Source: Acinetobacter sp. LoGeW2-3 | GTDB taxonomy: Bacteria > Pseudomonadota > Gammaproteobacteria > Pseudomonadales > Moraxellaceae | NCBI RefSeq assembly: GCF_002688565.1 | Contig: NZ_CP024012.1 | Coordinates: forward strand, 115,400-179,399 | DNA: 64,000 bases | Reading direction: 5' to 3' | Shown here: one piece after another, positions 31,429 through 39,232 of the stretch | Numbering within the stretch: position 1 is the stretch's first letter | Layout: every line of letters starts with the position of its first letter | Position numbers and translations under genes: made by a program | Notes under the pieces: generated by a model | What the model was told of the DNA's origin: nothing | What the model saw: only the letters and a program-made list of their open reading frames with translations | Database searches by the model: none

Positions 31429-33888
31429 TTGAGCATTAATCATGCCAATTATCATCTATCCCATCAGAGGTATCTCCTCGGAGAAATAGAAGCAGCGTTG
31501 AAAAAAGGCCAAGATAATCAAAGAATGATATGGACCTTTGGTGAGCATATGGGATATTTATCTGCACCGAATACAATAGACACCTTTCAGGATGCTTTTA
31601 TCCATCTGCTGCAGCCGATTAGGGCACTCCATCTACGGGTGGATCCTCAAACTCTACAATGCTTCTATCTGGATACAGGAGATGAAATTGAGCTATGTTT
31701 ATCTGGACAGACCGTTGAACTTCTGGCACTTAATGAAACAGCTCAACCATTTTTCGAAGCACTCGAAAGCCTTAAGACTCCCTATACTATAAGTCCAGCG
31801 GCACAGACCCTGGCACAGCTCCAGCAACAGACACCTTCTGCTCAAGCTTTGCAGTATCAACTCGATCACTATCAGCTGTCACAGGAGCTGCTTCAGCAGG
31901 CTTGGCAGATCACAGATCAGTACGCTATACGTCTTCGTGCAAATCAGCCTGTTCAAGTGTATGTGTTTAATACTGGTCTAGATCAGGATATTACTCTGCC
32001 ATTCAGCTTGGAAGAACTCTCAGTTAAGCTGTATAAAGCACAGCCCATGGAGCAGTATCTGCCAGAGCCTTTGGCTAAACCTGTCCAGGAAATTCATGTG
32101 CCGCGTGCCTCTGCACGCACTTATATGGTGAAAAAAGGTCAATGGATTCAGATTATTGATGTTTCAGGGAAACAATGTTCAGACTTTCTAGCCTTTGACC
32201 AGCATGCACTGGCTCACGGGATTGAGATTAGTCTCGATGCTGTAGCGACCCGGACAGTACTAGGCCAGGCCGTACCAAGACCTGGACTGCATTCTCGTTT
32301 TTATGGCACAGACATGCAAAGCCTAGTAGAAGTAGTACAAGATACTGTCGGACGCCATGATATGTTTTTAACTGCTTGCAGCCCTAAATTCTATGAAGAC
32401 TCCGGCTACTTTGGTCATATTTCCTGTACAGACAATTTTAACAAAGTACTAAAACCTTATCACATCGCATCACGTGCATCCTGGCCTGCTATTAACTTTT
32501 TCTATAACACCTTTGTCGAGGACTGCGGTAGCATCGGCATGGATGAACCATGGTCCAGACCTGGGGATTATGTGCTGTTGCGAGCCAACCGTGACCTGAT
32601 CTGTGCCAGCTCTGCCTGTCCTGATGATATCGATCCGTCTAATGGCTGGATACCAACTGACATTCATATCCGGATTTATGCCGAGACAGAACACTTCAAC
32701 CGATCCCAGCATTACCGGATCACGCCTGAGGAGCAACCTCGAATGACCATGTCATCTGGATTTTTTTCAAGAATCAATACACTTACCTCCAAAATCAGTG
32801 AATATAAAGGCTATTGGGTCGCTAATGAGTATGATGGATGGGGAGCAACAGCAGAGTATCTGGCATGCCGTGAACGTGTAGCTATGCTGGATCTAAGTGC
32901 CCTGCGTAAATTTGATATTGCTGGCCCGGATGCTGAAGTCTTTATGCAGTATGTTCTCACCCGCAATGTCCGAAAGCTGGCAGTTGGTGAAATTGCCTAT
33001 TCTGCGTCCTGCTTGGAAACCGGAGGTATGGTAGATGACGGTACGATTTTCCGTATGGGTCAGCAGAATTTTCGTTGGATTTGTGGAGACGAATATTCCG
33101 GAATTTGGCTCAAGCAGAAATCACAAGAAATGGGCTATCAGGTCAGTATCCGAAATGCCTCACAACAGATTCATAATTTAGCAGTTCAAGGTCCTAAAAG
33201 TCGTGAATTGCTCAGTAAAATCATATGGACGCCGGAGCATCAACCTTCTTTAGAAAAGTTAGCGTGGTTCCATTTCACTTTAGGTAAATTAGGCGGCCCA
33301 ACGGGTATTCCTCTCATGGTGTCACGCACCGGCTATACAGGTGAACTTGGCTTCGAAATCTGGTGTCACCCAAGTCATGCAGAACAGTTATGGGATACCA
33401 TTTGGACAGAAGGTCAACAATATGAAATTGCTCCAATGGGCTTTGATGCATTAGATATGCTGCGTATTGAAGCAGGGTTAATTTTTGCAGCTCATGAATT
33501 TGATGCTGAAACCAATCCGTTTGAAGCCGGCATTGGCTTTACCGTACCGATGAAAACAAAAGAAGAGGATTTTATTGGAAAACAAGCACTGCAAAACCAA
33601 AATCCAGCTAGTCGAAAGAAACTAATGGGGCTGGTTTTAGATGGTAGTGAACCAGTACATCATGGCGATAAAATTTATGCGGGACGTTTTCCTGTTGGTG
33701 TAGTGACCAGCAGTACGCTTTCACCCTTGTTGAAAAAACAAATCGCCCTGTGTCGCTTGGCACCAGAATATGCTCAAGCTGATATCGCACTGGAAGTTGG
33801 ACATTTAGACGGTCACAAAAAGCGTCTTGGTGCCAAAGTAGTGTCGCTGCCATTTTACGACCCTGAACGCACTCGTGTACGTTCCTAG
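31429..33888 (+). CDS. tdm: Trimethylamine N-oxide demethylase (Tdm)
   Basis: The 819-residue protein has the Tdm layout: a Tdm-specific N-terminal region (about 1-210), a DUF1989-type zinc domain (about 220-420; QIIDVSGKQCSDFLAFD, VGRHDMFLTACSPKFYED, DNFNKVLKPY) and a C-terminal GcvT-like THF-binding domain (about 450-815; LDLSALRKFDIAGPDAEVFMQYVLTRNV, MVSRTGYTGELGFEIWCHP). Tdm cleaves TMAO to dimethylamine and formaldehyde; the C-terminal domain conjugates formaldehyde to THF. The start is uncertain: the open frame begins at a TTG (31429) with no ribosome-binding site, and the next in-frame ATG at about 31528 would shorten it. A strong terminator follows. Dimethylamine then feeds the Dmm genes. 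Confidence 0.93.
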   Translation: MSINHANYHLSHQRYLLGEIEAALKKGQDNQRMIWTFGEHMGYLSAPNTIDTFQDAFIHLLQPIRALHLRVDPQTLQCFYLDTGDEIELCLSGQTVELLALNETAQPFFEALESLKTPYTISPAAQTLAQLQQQTPSAQALQYQLDHYQLSQELLQQAWQITDQYAIRLRANQPVQVYVFNTGLDQDITLPFSLEELSVKLYKAQPMEQYLPEPLAKPVQEIHVPRASARTYMVKKGQWIQIIDVSGKQCSDFLAFDQHALAHGIEISLDAVATRTVLGQAVPRPGLHSRFYGTDMQSLVEVVQDTVGRHDMFLTACSPKFYEDSGYFGHISCTDNFNKVLKPYHIASRASWPAINFFYNTFVEDCGSIGMDEPWSRPGDYVLLRANRDLICASSACPDDIDPSNGWIPTDIHIRIYAETEHFNRSQHYRITPEEQPRMTMSSGFFSRINTLTSKISEYKGYWVANEYDGWGATAEYLACRERVAMLDLSALRKFDIAGPDAEVFMQYVLTRNVRKLAVGEIAYSASCLETGGMVDDGTIFRMGQQNFRWICGDEYSGIWLKQKSQEMGYQVSIRNASQQIHNLAVQGPKSRELLSKIIWTPEHQPSLEKLAWFHFTLGKLGGPTGIPLMVSRTGYTGELGFEIWCHPSHAEQLWDTIWTEGQQYEIAPMGFDALDMLRIEAGLIFAAHEFDAETNPFEAGIGFTVPMKTKEEDFIGKQALQNQNPASRKKLMGLVLDGSEPVHHGDKIYAGRFPVGVVTSSTLSPLLKKQIALCRLAPEYAQADIALEVGHLDGHKKRLGAKVVSLPFYDPERTRVRS

Positions 33889-33912
33889 CAATAGATCCCT
33901 TTAACCAACTAC

Positions 33913-33944
33913 GAAGAGAACCTAGCCTCGGCTGGGTTCTCTTC
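33913..33944 (+). terminator. Terminator of tdm
   Basis: GAAGAGAACCTAG (33913-33925) pairs with CTGGGTTCTCTTC (33932-33944), with a T-rich stretch downstream. Confidence 0.82.
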
Positions 33945-34152
33945 ATCCTTTTTAATAAGGTAAAGAGGTTTTCTCTGAAACCGACATTCTGCCCTGCTAT
34001 TGATTAAACAATATTTTATTAAATTTCAAAATTACACACTAGACTTGCAGTAGTTGAGACAACTTAACTTTTAAAAAACATAGATTCAAAATAAAGAACC
34101 TTTCTTACCGGTTATCCATTTTATGAGATAACTTTTTAAAATCGATTGGCTC

Positions 34153-34284
34153 ATGGAAAGAACTGAAGTATTTATTAAATTAATCTCTGTTGCAGATCGT
34201 GAAGGTTTTAAGGCAGATCAACTTATTTTAAGCATCTTAATAAGCCAAAGAATCAAAAAAATACTAATTTCTAATCAATATTAG
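34153..34284 (+). CDS. Possible 43-residue peptide
   Basis: MERTEVFIKLISVADREGFKAD continues to a 43-residue frame ending in TAG. It has no clear ribosome-binding site and no recognised family, but it has sensible amphipathic composition in an otherwise non-coding kilobase between tdm and parB. It may be the remnant of a plasmid gene. The rest of 33945-34321 shows no other feature. Confidence 0.25.
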   Translation: MERTEVFIKLISVADREGFKADQLILSILISQRIKKILISNQY

Positions 34285-34321
34285 GCTTTATTGTGGGTTA
34301 TCAATCCTTACAGATCAGAAA

Positions 34322-34344
34322 TTATCCACAATTTCTGTGGATAA
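34322..34344. promoter_or_regulatory. Perfect inverted DnaA-box pair upstream of sRNA candidate 2
   Basis: TTATCCACA (34322-34330) and TGTGGATAA (34336-34344) are two perfect E. coli-type DnaA boxes inverted around 5 bp. A -10-like GATAATTTT follows at 34350. The arrangement equals that at 11152-11174. Confidence 0.62.
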
Positions 34345-34361
34345 ACTTGGGATAATTTTAT

Positions 34362-34550
34362 CCGTCTGTGTACGCATATGCTCACATAAATCTCGGCCTT
34401 TGCGGCTAGGCGATCAGACTGTGATTCCCTATCATGGGGAAATAGAGAGCAGGAAGCTACATACAAGAATAACAATAGATAAGCACAAGGATTGTAAGGT
34501 ACGACAGGAGTTATACCGAGCGAACCAATATGAAAAAACCTGGCAGGATG
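34362..34550 (+). ncRNA. Candidate Csr/Rsm-type small RNA, copy 2, 3' end truncated
   Basis: This segment aligns with the 11.2 kb candidate: a shared CCTTTGCGGCTA at 34397-34408, then several GGA motifs in small stems (AGC-AGGA-AGCT near 34450, ACA-AGGA-TTGT near 34488, GAC-AGGA-GTT near 34503) and the start of the terminator, AAAAAACCTGGCAGGATG. The second arm of that terminator (TGCCAGG and the T-run) is missing because an IS fragment begins at 34550. A 23-bp palindrome in the IS end could act as a substitute terminator. The sRNA class is inferred from GGA-loop structure only. Confidence 0.45.
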
Positions 34551-34711
34551 AAAAGCACCCTTCAAGTTAGACACTCTTAGTCTAACTTGAAGGGTGCTTT
34601 TCTATGGCTAAATATTCTCAAGAATTTAGACTTGAAGTTGTTCAATTTTACTTAATGAATCTAGGTAGACAACGAGCAACAGCTAATCATTTTAACATAG
34701 CAATATACTGA
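34550..34711 (+). mobile_element. IS3-type fragment: terminal palindrome plus truncated orfA
   Basis: The segment opens with a perfect 23-bp inverted repeat (34550-34572 and 34580-34602, loop ACTCTTA). A frame from ATG 34604 then reads MAKYSQEFRLEVVQFYLMN, an IS3-family OrfA start (HTH_Tnp_1), which ends at a stop at 34711 after 35 codons. The remaining transposase genes and right end are absent. Nothing recognisable follows until the parB terminator at 34913. Confidence 0.6.
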
Positions 34712-34912
34712 TCATAGTAAGGGAATTGGCGTAGATGTTAATTACTTAATTCTATTATGTAACAGTATTGGCAGAAACAGGATTTATAGATAGTTTTTCA
34801 GCTAGCCTTCATTTATCAAGATGAATTCTATAGCTACTCAAGTACTCTCATTAAAGATAATGAAATTCCTCATAATAGCTTTCAAAATATAGGTGTTTTT
34901 CAAGCTTCTGAT

Positions 34913-34942
34913 AAAAAGGTGTAGCAAGTTGCTACACCTTTT
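34913..34942 (-). terminator. Terminator of parAB, overlapping the parB stop
   Basis: The stem AAAGGTGTAGCAA/TTGCTACACCTTT overlaps the parB stop codon. Nearly the same hairpin (GTGTAGCAAGTTGCTACAC) ends the rep gene at 38664-38688. Confidence 0.8.
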
Positions 34943-35843
34943 CATTTTTCTGAACTAGCCCTTTTAAAAAATTTTCTAGCTGCAATAAACTAGCTTCATC
35001 AATTTGCGAAATATTCAGCGAAACTTTAAGTTGTTTATCACTGAGTTTTATATTTCCAGCAACTCTACCATTATATTCAATCTTGCGAATTACAGATGTT
35101 GTTGTCAGTTTTTCAGAACCTTCACTAAGCAATTTCTCAGCATATATAGCAGCTTTAGTCTGCTCCAGCTTTTTATCTTTAACTTTATCCCAAGCTTTAA
35201 GTAATACTGTTTCAGCTTCAGAAAGTTGCTGCAGATGGTCTGACAAAAACTTTTTAAATGCAGTTGCAGCAGTACGTCCAAGTAAGTTTGGATCTACTTC
35301 AAGATCATTTAAAATTGTTTTAGGTAGTTTTTCATAAGATAGATATTTATACATATCCTCTCGGTTTAAACCAAGAGATTTAGCTAAGCGCTGTTTATTT
35401 TTCTTTAAATTCTCGTCTAAAGCATTCAACCCTACAAAAACTTCATAATCTGTCAGATCCTGACGTTTTAAATTTTCTGCTAAAGTCAGCAATGATGCTT
35501 CTTCATCGTTCGCATCAATAATGATTGCTTCGATTACAGTTTTACCAAGCTGTTGATGCGCACGTAAACGGCGTTCGCCTGCGATCAGTTCATATTTTAG
35601 ATTATCCAGCTTACGAACTGTAATCGGCTGTAAAAGGCCAACTTCTTCAATAGAATTTGCTAGTTCTGTTAGCTCTAGCTCGTCAAATATTTTTCGAGGC
35701 TGATTTGGGCTTTTACTGATATCCTCAATTGGGACATTACGCCGAAATTCTTTCAACTCTTTGATGTTGTCTTTTTGAGCTTGTTGATGTTTCTGTGTAT
35801 TCTGTTTCAATTTCTGAGCTAAAAGCTCTTTGGTGCTCGCCAT
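34932..35843 (-). CDS. parB: ParB-family plasmid partition protein
   Basis: The 303-residue ParB has the ParB/Srx nuclease-like CTPase domain (VPIEDISKSPNQPRKIFDELELTELANSIEEVGLLQPITVRKL, about 35-80; YELIAGERRLRAHQQLG, with the GERR-type CTP motif). A KorB-like helix-turn-helix follows (LTDYEVFVGLNALDENLKKNKQRLAKSLGLNREDMYKYLSYEKLP, about 130-175). It binds parS and works with ParA for segregation. It is 14 bp after parA, in one operon. No parS site was confidently identified. Confidence 0.93.
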   Translation of the reverse strand: MASTKELLAQKLKQNTQKHQQAQKDNIKELKEFRRNVPIEDISKSPNQPRKIFDELELTELANSIEEVGLLQPITVRKLDNLKYELIAGERRLRAHQQLGKTVIEAIIIDANDEEASLLTLAENLKRQDLTDYEVFVGLNALDENLKKNKQRLAKSLGLNREDMYKYLSYEKLPKTILNDLEVDPNLLGRTAATAFKKFLSDHLQQLSEAETVLLKAWDKVKDKKLEQTKAAIYAEKLLSEGSEKLTTTSVIRKIEYNGRVAGNIKLSDKQLKVSLNISQIDEASLLQLENFLKGLVQKNEKV

Positions 35844-35857
35844 AATATTCTCAAATT

Positions 35858-36631
35858 TTATACTTTAGCCACTATTTCAGCTGCTAGGCTTTCAAATGCC
35901 TTACGTACTTTTGAACCTTTTTCTACTTTTAACAGAGACTGTTGTAAAATTGCTGCTTGATTAACTTTGGTACTTTGAGGAATAGTAGTTTCTAAAATTT
36001 TACCAACTTGTTTAAGTGCTTCATCACGAATCAATTTACACACATTCTGACGTTCATCATGCTTGATTAACAAGGCACCTAAAAGTTTGAGATCAGCATT
36101 AATACGTTTAATCTTTTCCATATGATTTAAAAGATCCGTTACCCCGTAAAGACCATATTGTGAACCTGATTCAATTGGAATAATTACATGTGTAGAAGAT
36201 GCTAGAGCATTACTAGTCAACAATTTCAGACTTGGTGGACAATCAATCAAGATAAAATCATATAGATCTTTAAGTAATTCTAGTTTAATTGTAAGTTCTT
36301 CAGATGGGCGTGGTGCTTCTTCTTTCAGTTGATCTTCAGTTTTTCCTAAATTTAATGATCCATAAATCAATGATACATTTTCAAAATTAGTTTCTTCTTG
36401 TAAGGCATCTGCTAATAAAGAAATATCACCTACAAGTAATTCTGCTGTTGTGACAGCAACTTCACTAGGATGTTGAACTCCAATGTGCAAACTTGCATTT
36501 GCTTGTGGATCTAAATCAATAACTAGAACTTTATTACCCAGATTTGCAAGTTCTGATGCCAAGTGAACAACTGTTGTTGTTTTACCACATCCGCCTTTGT
36601 GATTGGCAACAGCAATAATTTTTGCAGACAT
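35858..36631 (-). CDS. parA: ParA-family plasmid partition ATPase
   Basis: The 257-residue ATPase has the deviant Walker A motif KGGCGKTT (residues 12-19), switch region DLDPQANASLHIG and Walker B FILIDCPPSLKLLT. It lacks an N-terminal helix-turn-helix, so it is a type Ib-like or chromosomal-like ParA. It drives plasmid positioning with ParB. It is divergent from rep across the iteron region, the usual arrangement of Acinetobacter Rep_3 plasmids. Confidence 0.94.
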   Translation of the reverse strand: MSAKIIAVANHKGGCGKTTTVVHLASELANLGNKVLVIDLDPQANASLHIGVQHPSEVAVTTAELLVGDISLLADALQEETNFENVSLIYGSLNLGKTEDQLKEEAPRPSEELTIKLELLKDLYDFILIDCPPSLKLLTSNALASSTHVIIPIESGSQYGLYGVTDLLNHMEKIKRINADLKLLGALLIKHDERQNVCKLIRDEALKQVGKILETTIPQSTKVNQAAILQQSLLKVEKGSKVRKAFESLAAEIVAKV

Positions 36632-36764
36632 ACGTGTCAGATGCTTCCGTATTTGATTGTTAGTTAATATAAATAACTTTCACTAAACTTACTATAGTTT
36701 TTAAATTTATAAACCCTGTTTGTTCAGATGTAAAACAACTTAAAAAATAAATTTTACCTAAGCT

Positions 36765-36814
36765 AGCTTAATTAATAATTAGTATAATTAGTTATTTAGC
36801 TAATTAATAATTAG
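36765..36814. repeat. AT-rich direct repeat in the origin region
   Basis: AGCTTAATTAATAATTAG (36765-36782) and AGCTAATTAATAATTAG (36798-36814) are direct repeats separated by 15 bp, in the most AT-rich part of the rep-par interval. They are likely part of the duplex-unwinding element of oriV. Confidence 0.55.
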
Positions 36815-36857
36815 AGCCGATTTTTCAATATAAAAAACAATGCCTTATGGTTTTTAA

Positions 36858-37460
36858 AGTGGAAGGTTTGTCACTGAAAGGTGGAAGGTTTGTCACTGAA
36901 AGGTGGAAGGTTTATCATTGAAAAGTGTAATGATTGTCACTGAAAGGTGGAAGGTTTGTCACTGAAAAGTGAAAGGCTTGTCACTATGGTGGAAGGCTTG
37001 TCATCAATTATTTGAAATAGTCAAAATAATCAAATTAAATAATTTTAAAACAATAGCTTAACTTGTTGATAAAGATGTTTTAAATAGCTTTAATAGTGGA
37101 GTGTCTGTCACGCAGACCTCTTTTATTGTGGATAACTTTATTTTTAAAGATATTTTCTGATGATTATGTATTCAGTTGATTCTTTAAATCATATATCAAA
37201 GGTGGAAGCCTTGTCATATCTAAGTTTCAATTTCATCCAACTTCATTTAAACCTAAAAAATAATGAGTAAAAATACATCTATCTGGCAATTTTTTCTCAT
37301 ATAAGGTGGAAGGTCTGTCACTTATTGGTGGAATAAAATATAAAAATTCCACTTTTAGATGCTAATCCACGTACAATTGCCCTTTTTTGATGACAAGCTT
37401 TCCACTTTTGCACTCTTATGGTGAAATTGTTGAAAATTTTTCCACTTTTGTTTATAAACG
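36858..37460. repeat. Iteron array and plasmid replication origin
   Basis: A 22-bp unit, GGTGGAAGGTTTGTCACTGAAA, is repeated about seven times between 36858 and 37010 with small changes (for example GGAAGGCTTGTCA). Scattered single copies follow at about 37096, 37198 and 37305, and inverted copies (TGACAAGCTTTCCACTTTTG at about 37391, TTCCACTTTTG near 37440) lie next to rep. Tandem direct copies are the binding sites for Rep monomers; inverted copies at the rep promoter are the usual autoregulatory operator for Rep dimers. The 855-bp interval 36632-37487 contains no gene. Confidence 0.85.
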
Positions 37461-37487
37461 AATAGTCGAATTACAAATATTACGGTT

Positions 37488-38660
37488 ATGACAGAAGCTA
37501 ATCCGCTGCAAGAAGAATCTAATTATGTACCTTACTGTATTGGCAACATTCGCCATAATGGAGTTGTTAGTACCAGCAATCGATTGATTCGTCCAATTGA
37601 GTTGTCGGCAAACGAATATAAAGCACTGTTGTATGCTATGGCGGTGGCAAATTATGGGGAAAAGAATAGTGCAGATCGTGAGATAACTGAACAAACTTAT
37701 ATTTATTTATATAAGGATGATTTGGCTGATTTGCTTGGGCTTAGTAAACGTAATTCGATTAATGTTGCAATCGATCGTATTTATAAAGAACTTTCATCTC
37801 GAGTAGCTCACTTCATTATTGAAGAACCGGCTGATGACAGAAAGAAAAAAACTAAAAAGGTTCACTCTGTTGTTCCTATTATCCGTGAGTTGAGATGGGA
37901 AGATGATTCTAAAAATGCAATTCAAATCCGTTTTACCAGTGAAGTTTTGCCCTATTTTACTCAGCTTGCGGGTGGAAATTTTACGACCTATCAGCTCAAG
38001 CACCTATTTGCATTAGATTCAGTCGCAAGTATGAGTCTGTATACTTATTTTGTTAAAAATGAATTTAAGTATAGTCAACAAAAGAACTATGAAATACCAC
38101 TTCTGCTTGAAAATCTTAAAGCTTTAATTGATATTAATGAAACCAAATACGATCGTTGGGTAGATTTCAGACGCTACGTGCTGGATAAGATCGTGGCTGA
38201 GATTAATGAAAATACAGATCTGCAGTTAGAATATGAAACAATTAAGAAAGGTCGTCCAATTATTGGAGTAAATTTCAAACTGCAACGTCGTATAGCAGAA
38301 AAAAGCCATACTGATGCCGCACCGGTTGAGAAAATTTATCTGGATGTACCATTTGAAGATAATGCTCTGGTAAAAGAACTGGGTGCAAAATTTGATACGA
38401 ATGTACGTTCCTGGTACATTTATAGTGATGATGATAAATACAACCAGTTTAAGAAATGGTTTAAAAAATCAGGTTGTCTGACTGATTCTCAGGCAAATAT
38501 TGTTATTAATGACACCTTATTCCAGATGGACTTCGCTGAAATCGGAATAAGTCTGAATGATTTCAAACGAAATATGAAACATAAACTAAAGAACAACCCT
38601 GAATTTGTTGAAAGCATTCGTGAACGTCTGAATGAGCTTTTTGGTAAAGAAGTGATTTAG
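37488..38660 (+). CDS. Rep_3-superfamily plasmid replication initiator with C-terminal DUF5710 domain
   Basis: The 390-residue initiator has two winged-helix Rep_3 domains (about 25-260; ELSANEYKALLYAMAVANYG, YIYLYKDDLADLLGLSKRNSINVAIDRIYKELSSR, and FALDSVASMSLYTYFVKNEF with YEIPLLLENLKALIDI). A DUF5710-like segment follows (KIYLDVPFEDNALVKELGAKFDTNVRSWYIYSDDDKYNQFKKWF, about 282-325) and then a helical tail. It binds the upstream iterons to open oriV. Typical small-plasmid RepB proteins are about 310 residues and lack the extra domain, whose role is unknown. It is preceded by inverted iterons, so autoregulation is likely. Confidence 0.92.
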   Translation: MTEANPLQEESNYVPYCIGNIRHNGVVSTSNRLIRPIELSANEYKALLYAMAVANYGEKNSADREITEQTYIYLYKDDLADLLGLSKRNSINVAIDRIYKELSSRVAHFIIEEPADDRKKKTKKVHSVVPIIRELRWEDDSKNAIQIRFTSEVLPYFTQLAGGNFTTYQLKHLFALDSVASMSLYTYFVKNEFKYSQQKNYEIPLLLENLKALIDINETKYDRWVDFRRYVLDKIVAEINENTDLQLEYETIKKGRPIIGVNFKLQRRIAEKSHTDAAPVEKIYLDVPFEDNALVKELGAKFDTNVRSWYIYSDDDKYNQFKKWFKKSGCLTDSQANIVINDTLFQMDFAEIGISLNDFKRNMKHKLKNNPEFVESIRERLNELFGKEVI

Positions 38661-38663
38661 GAA

Positions 38664-38688
38664 AAAGTGTAGCAAGTTGCTACACTTT
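38664..38688 (+). terminator. Terminator of rep
   Basis: AAAGTGTAGCAA pairs with TTGCTACACTTT directly after the rep stop. It is almost the same hairpin as the parAB terminator. Confidence 0.8.
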
Positions 38689-39232
38689 AGGAATATATAG
38701 TTATCCCTGCTTTTTGGGATTCATAAGAATGCTTGTAGCACAATAAGCTAAATTATCAATGAATTAATTCTTATGATTAACAGAATTCTGTTTGCTTACC
38801 AGCATCAGAGAAGATTAAGAACAGATACCTGTAAAACCATATAAAATCCGAGTGTTTTTCATTCCAATAATATTATTGGTATAGATGGGTAACGGTGTAG
38901 CATAACTAGATGCTGTTACATTTAGAATAATGCCAAAATACATTAGTAAGCAAAACTATTTGCTTTATAACCTCCTATATTCAAATCAAGTAAATTAATC
39001 CCTTAGTCATGACCAAAATTCACATAGCAGCCATCCTACTTTTAATTTTTTTAGCCTAAGCATAAGTGAGTATAGTGATTTAGCTTTAATTTTCAGAGTT
39101 AATTCTATGGATAGTAATCATAGTGCCTGATTCCTGTATGTTCTACCTAGATGAGTTTTCTGAAATTTAATTAATAAGATTCTCTTTATACTTATCAATG
39201 TATGTAATTGATTGGTAATAGGTAGAAAAGGG
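38689..39232. other. Non-coding gap between rep and ETF-QO
   Basis: These 544 bp are AT-rich with only trivial reading frames (for example MTKIHIAAILLLIFLA at 39008). I see no RNA gene, IS end or clear repeat here beyond the rep terminator. Confidence 0.5.

Noticed and set aside
34308..34574. Short open frames on both strands across 34.3-34.57 kb
   Set aside because: The region matches the sRNA candidate at 11.2 kb in structure, and the frames are not shared between the two copies.
34604..34711. A functional small gene starting MAKYSQ
   Set aside because: It is the truncated start of an IS3-type orfA with no downstream transposase.
36858..37010. Tandem ~22-bp repeats considered as a CRISPR array
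   Set aside because: Repeat units are contiguous without unique spacers and lie directly upstream of rep, so they are iterons; no cas genes are present.
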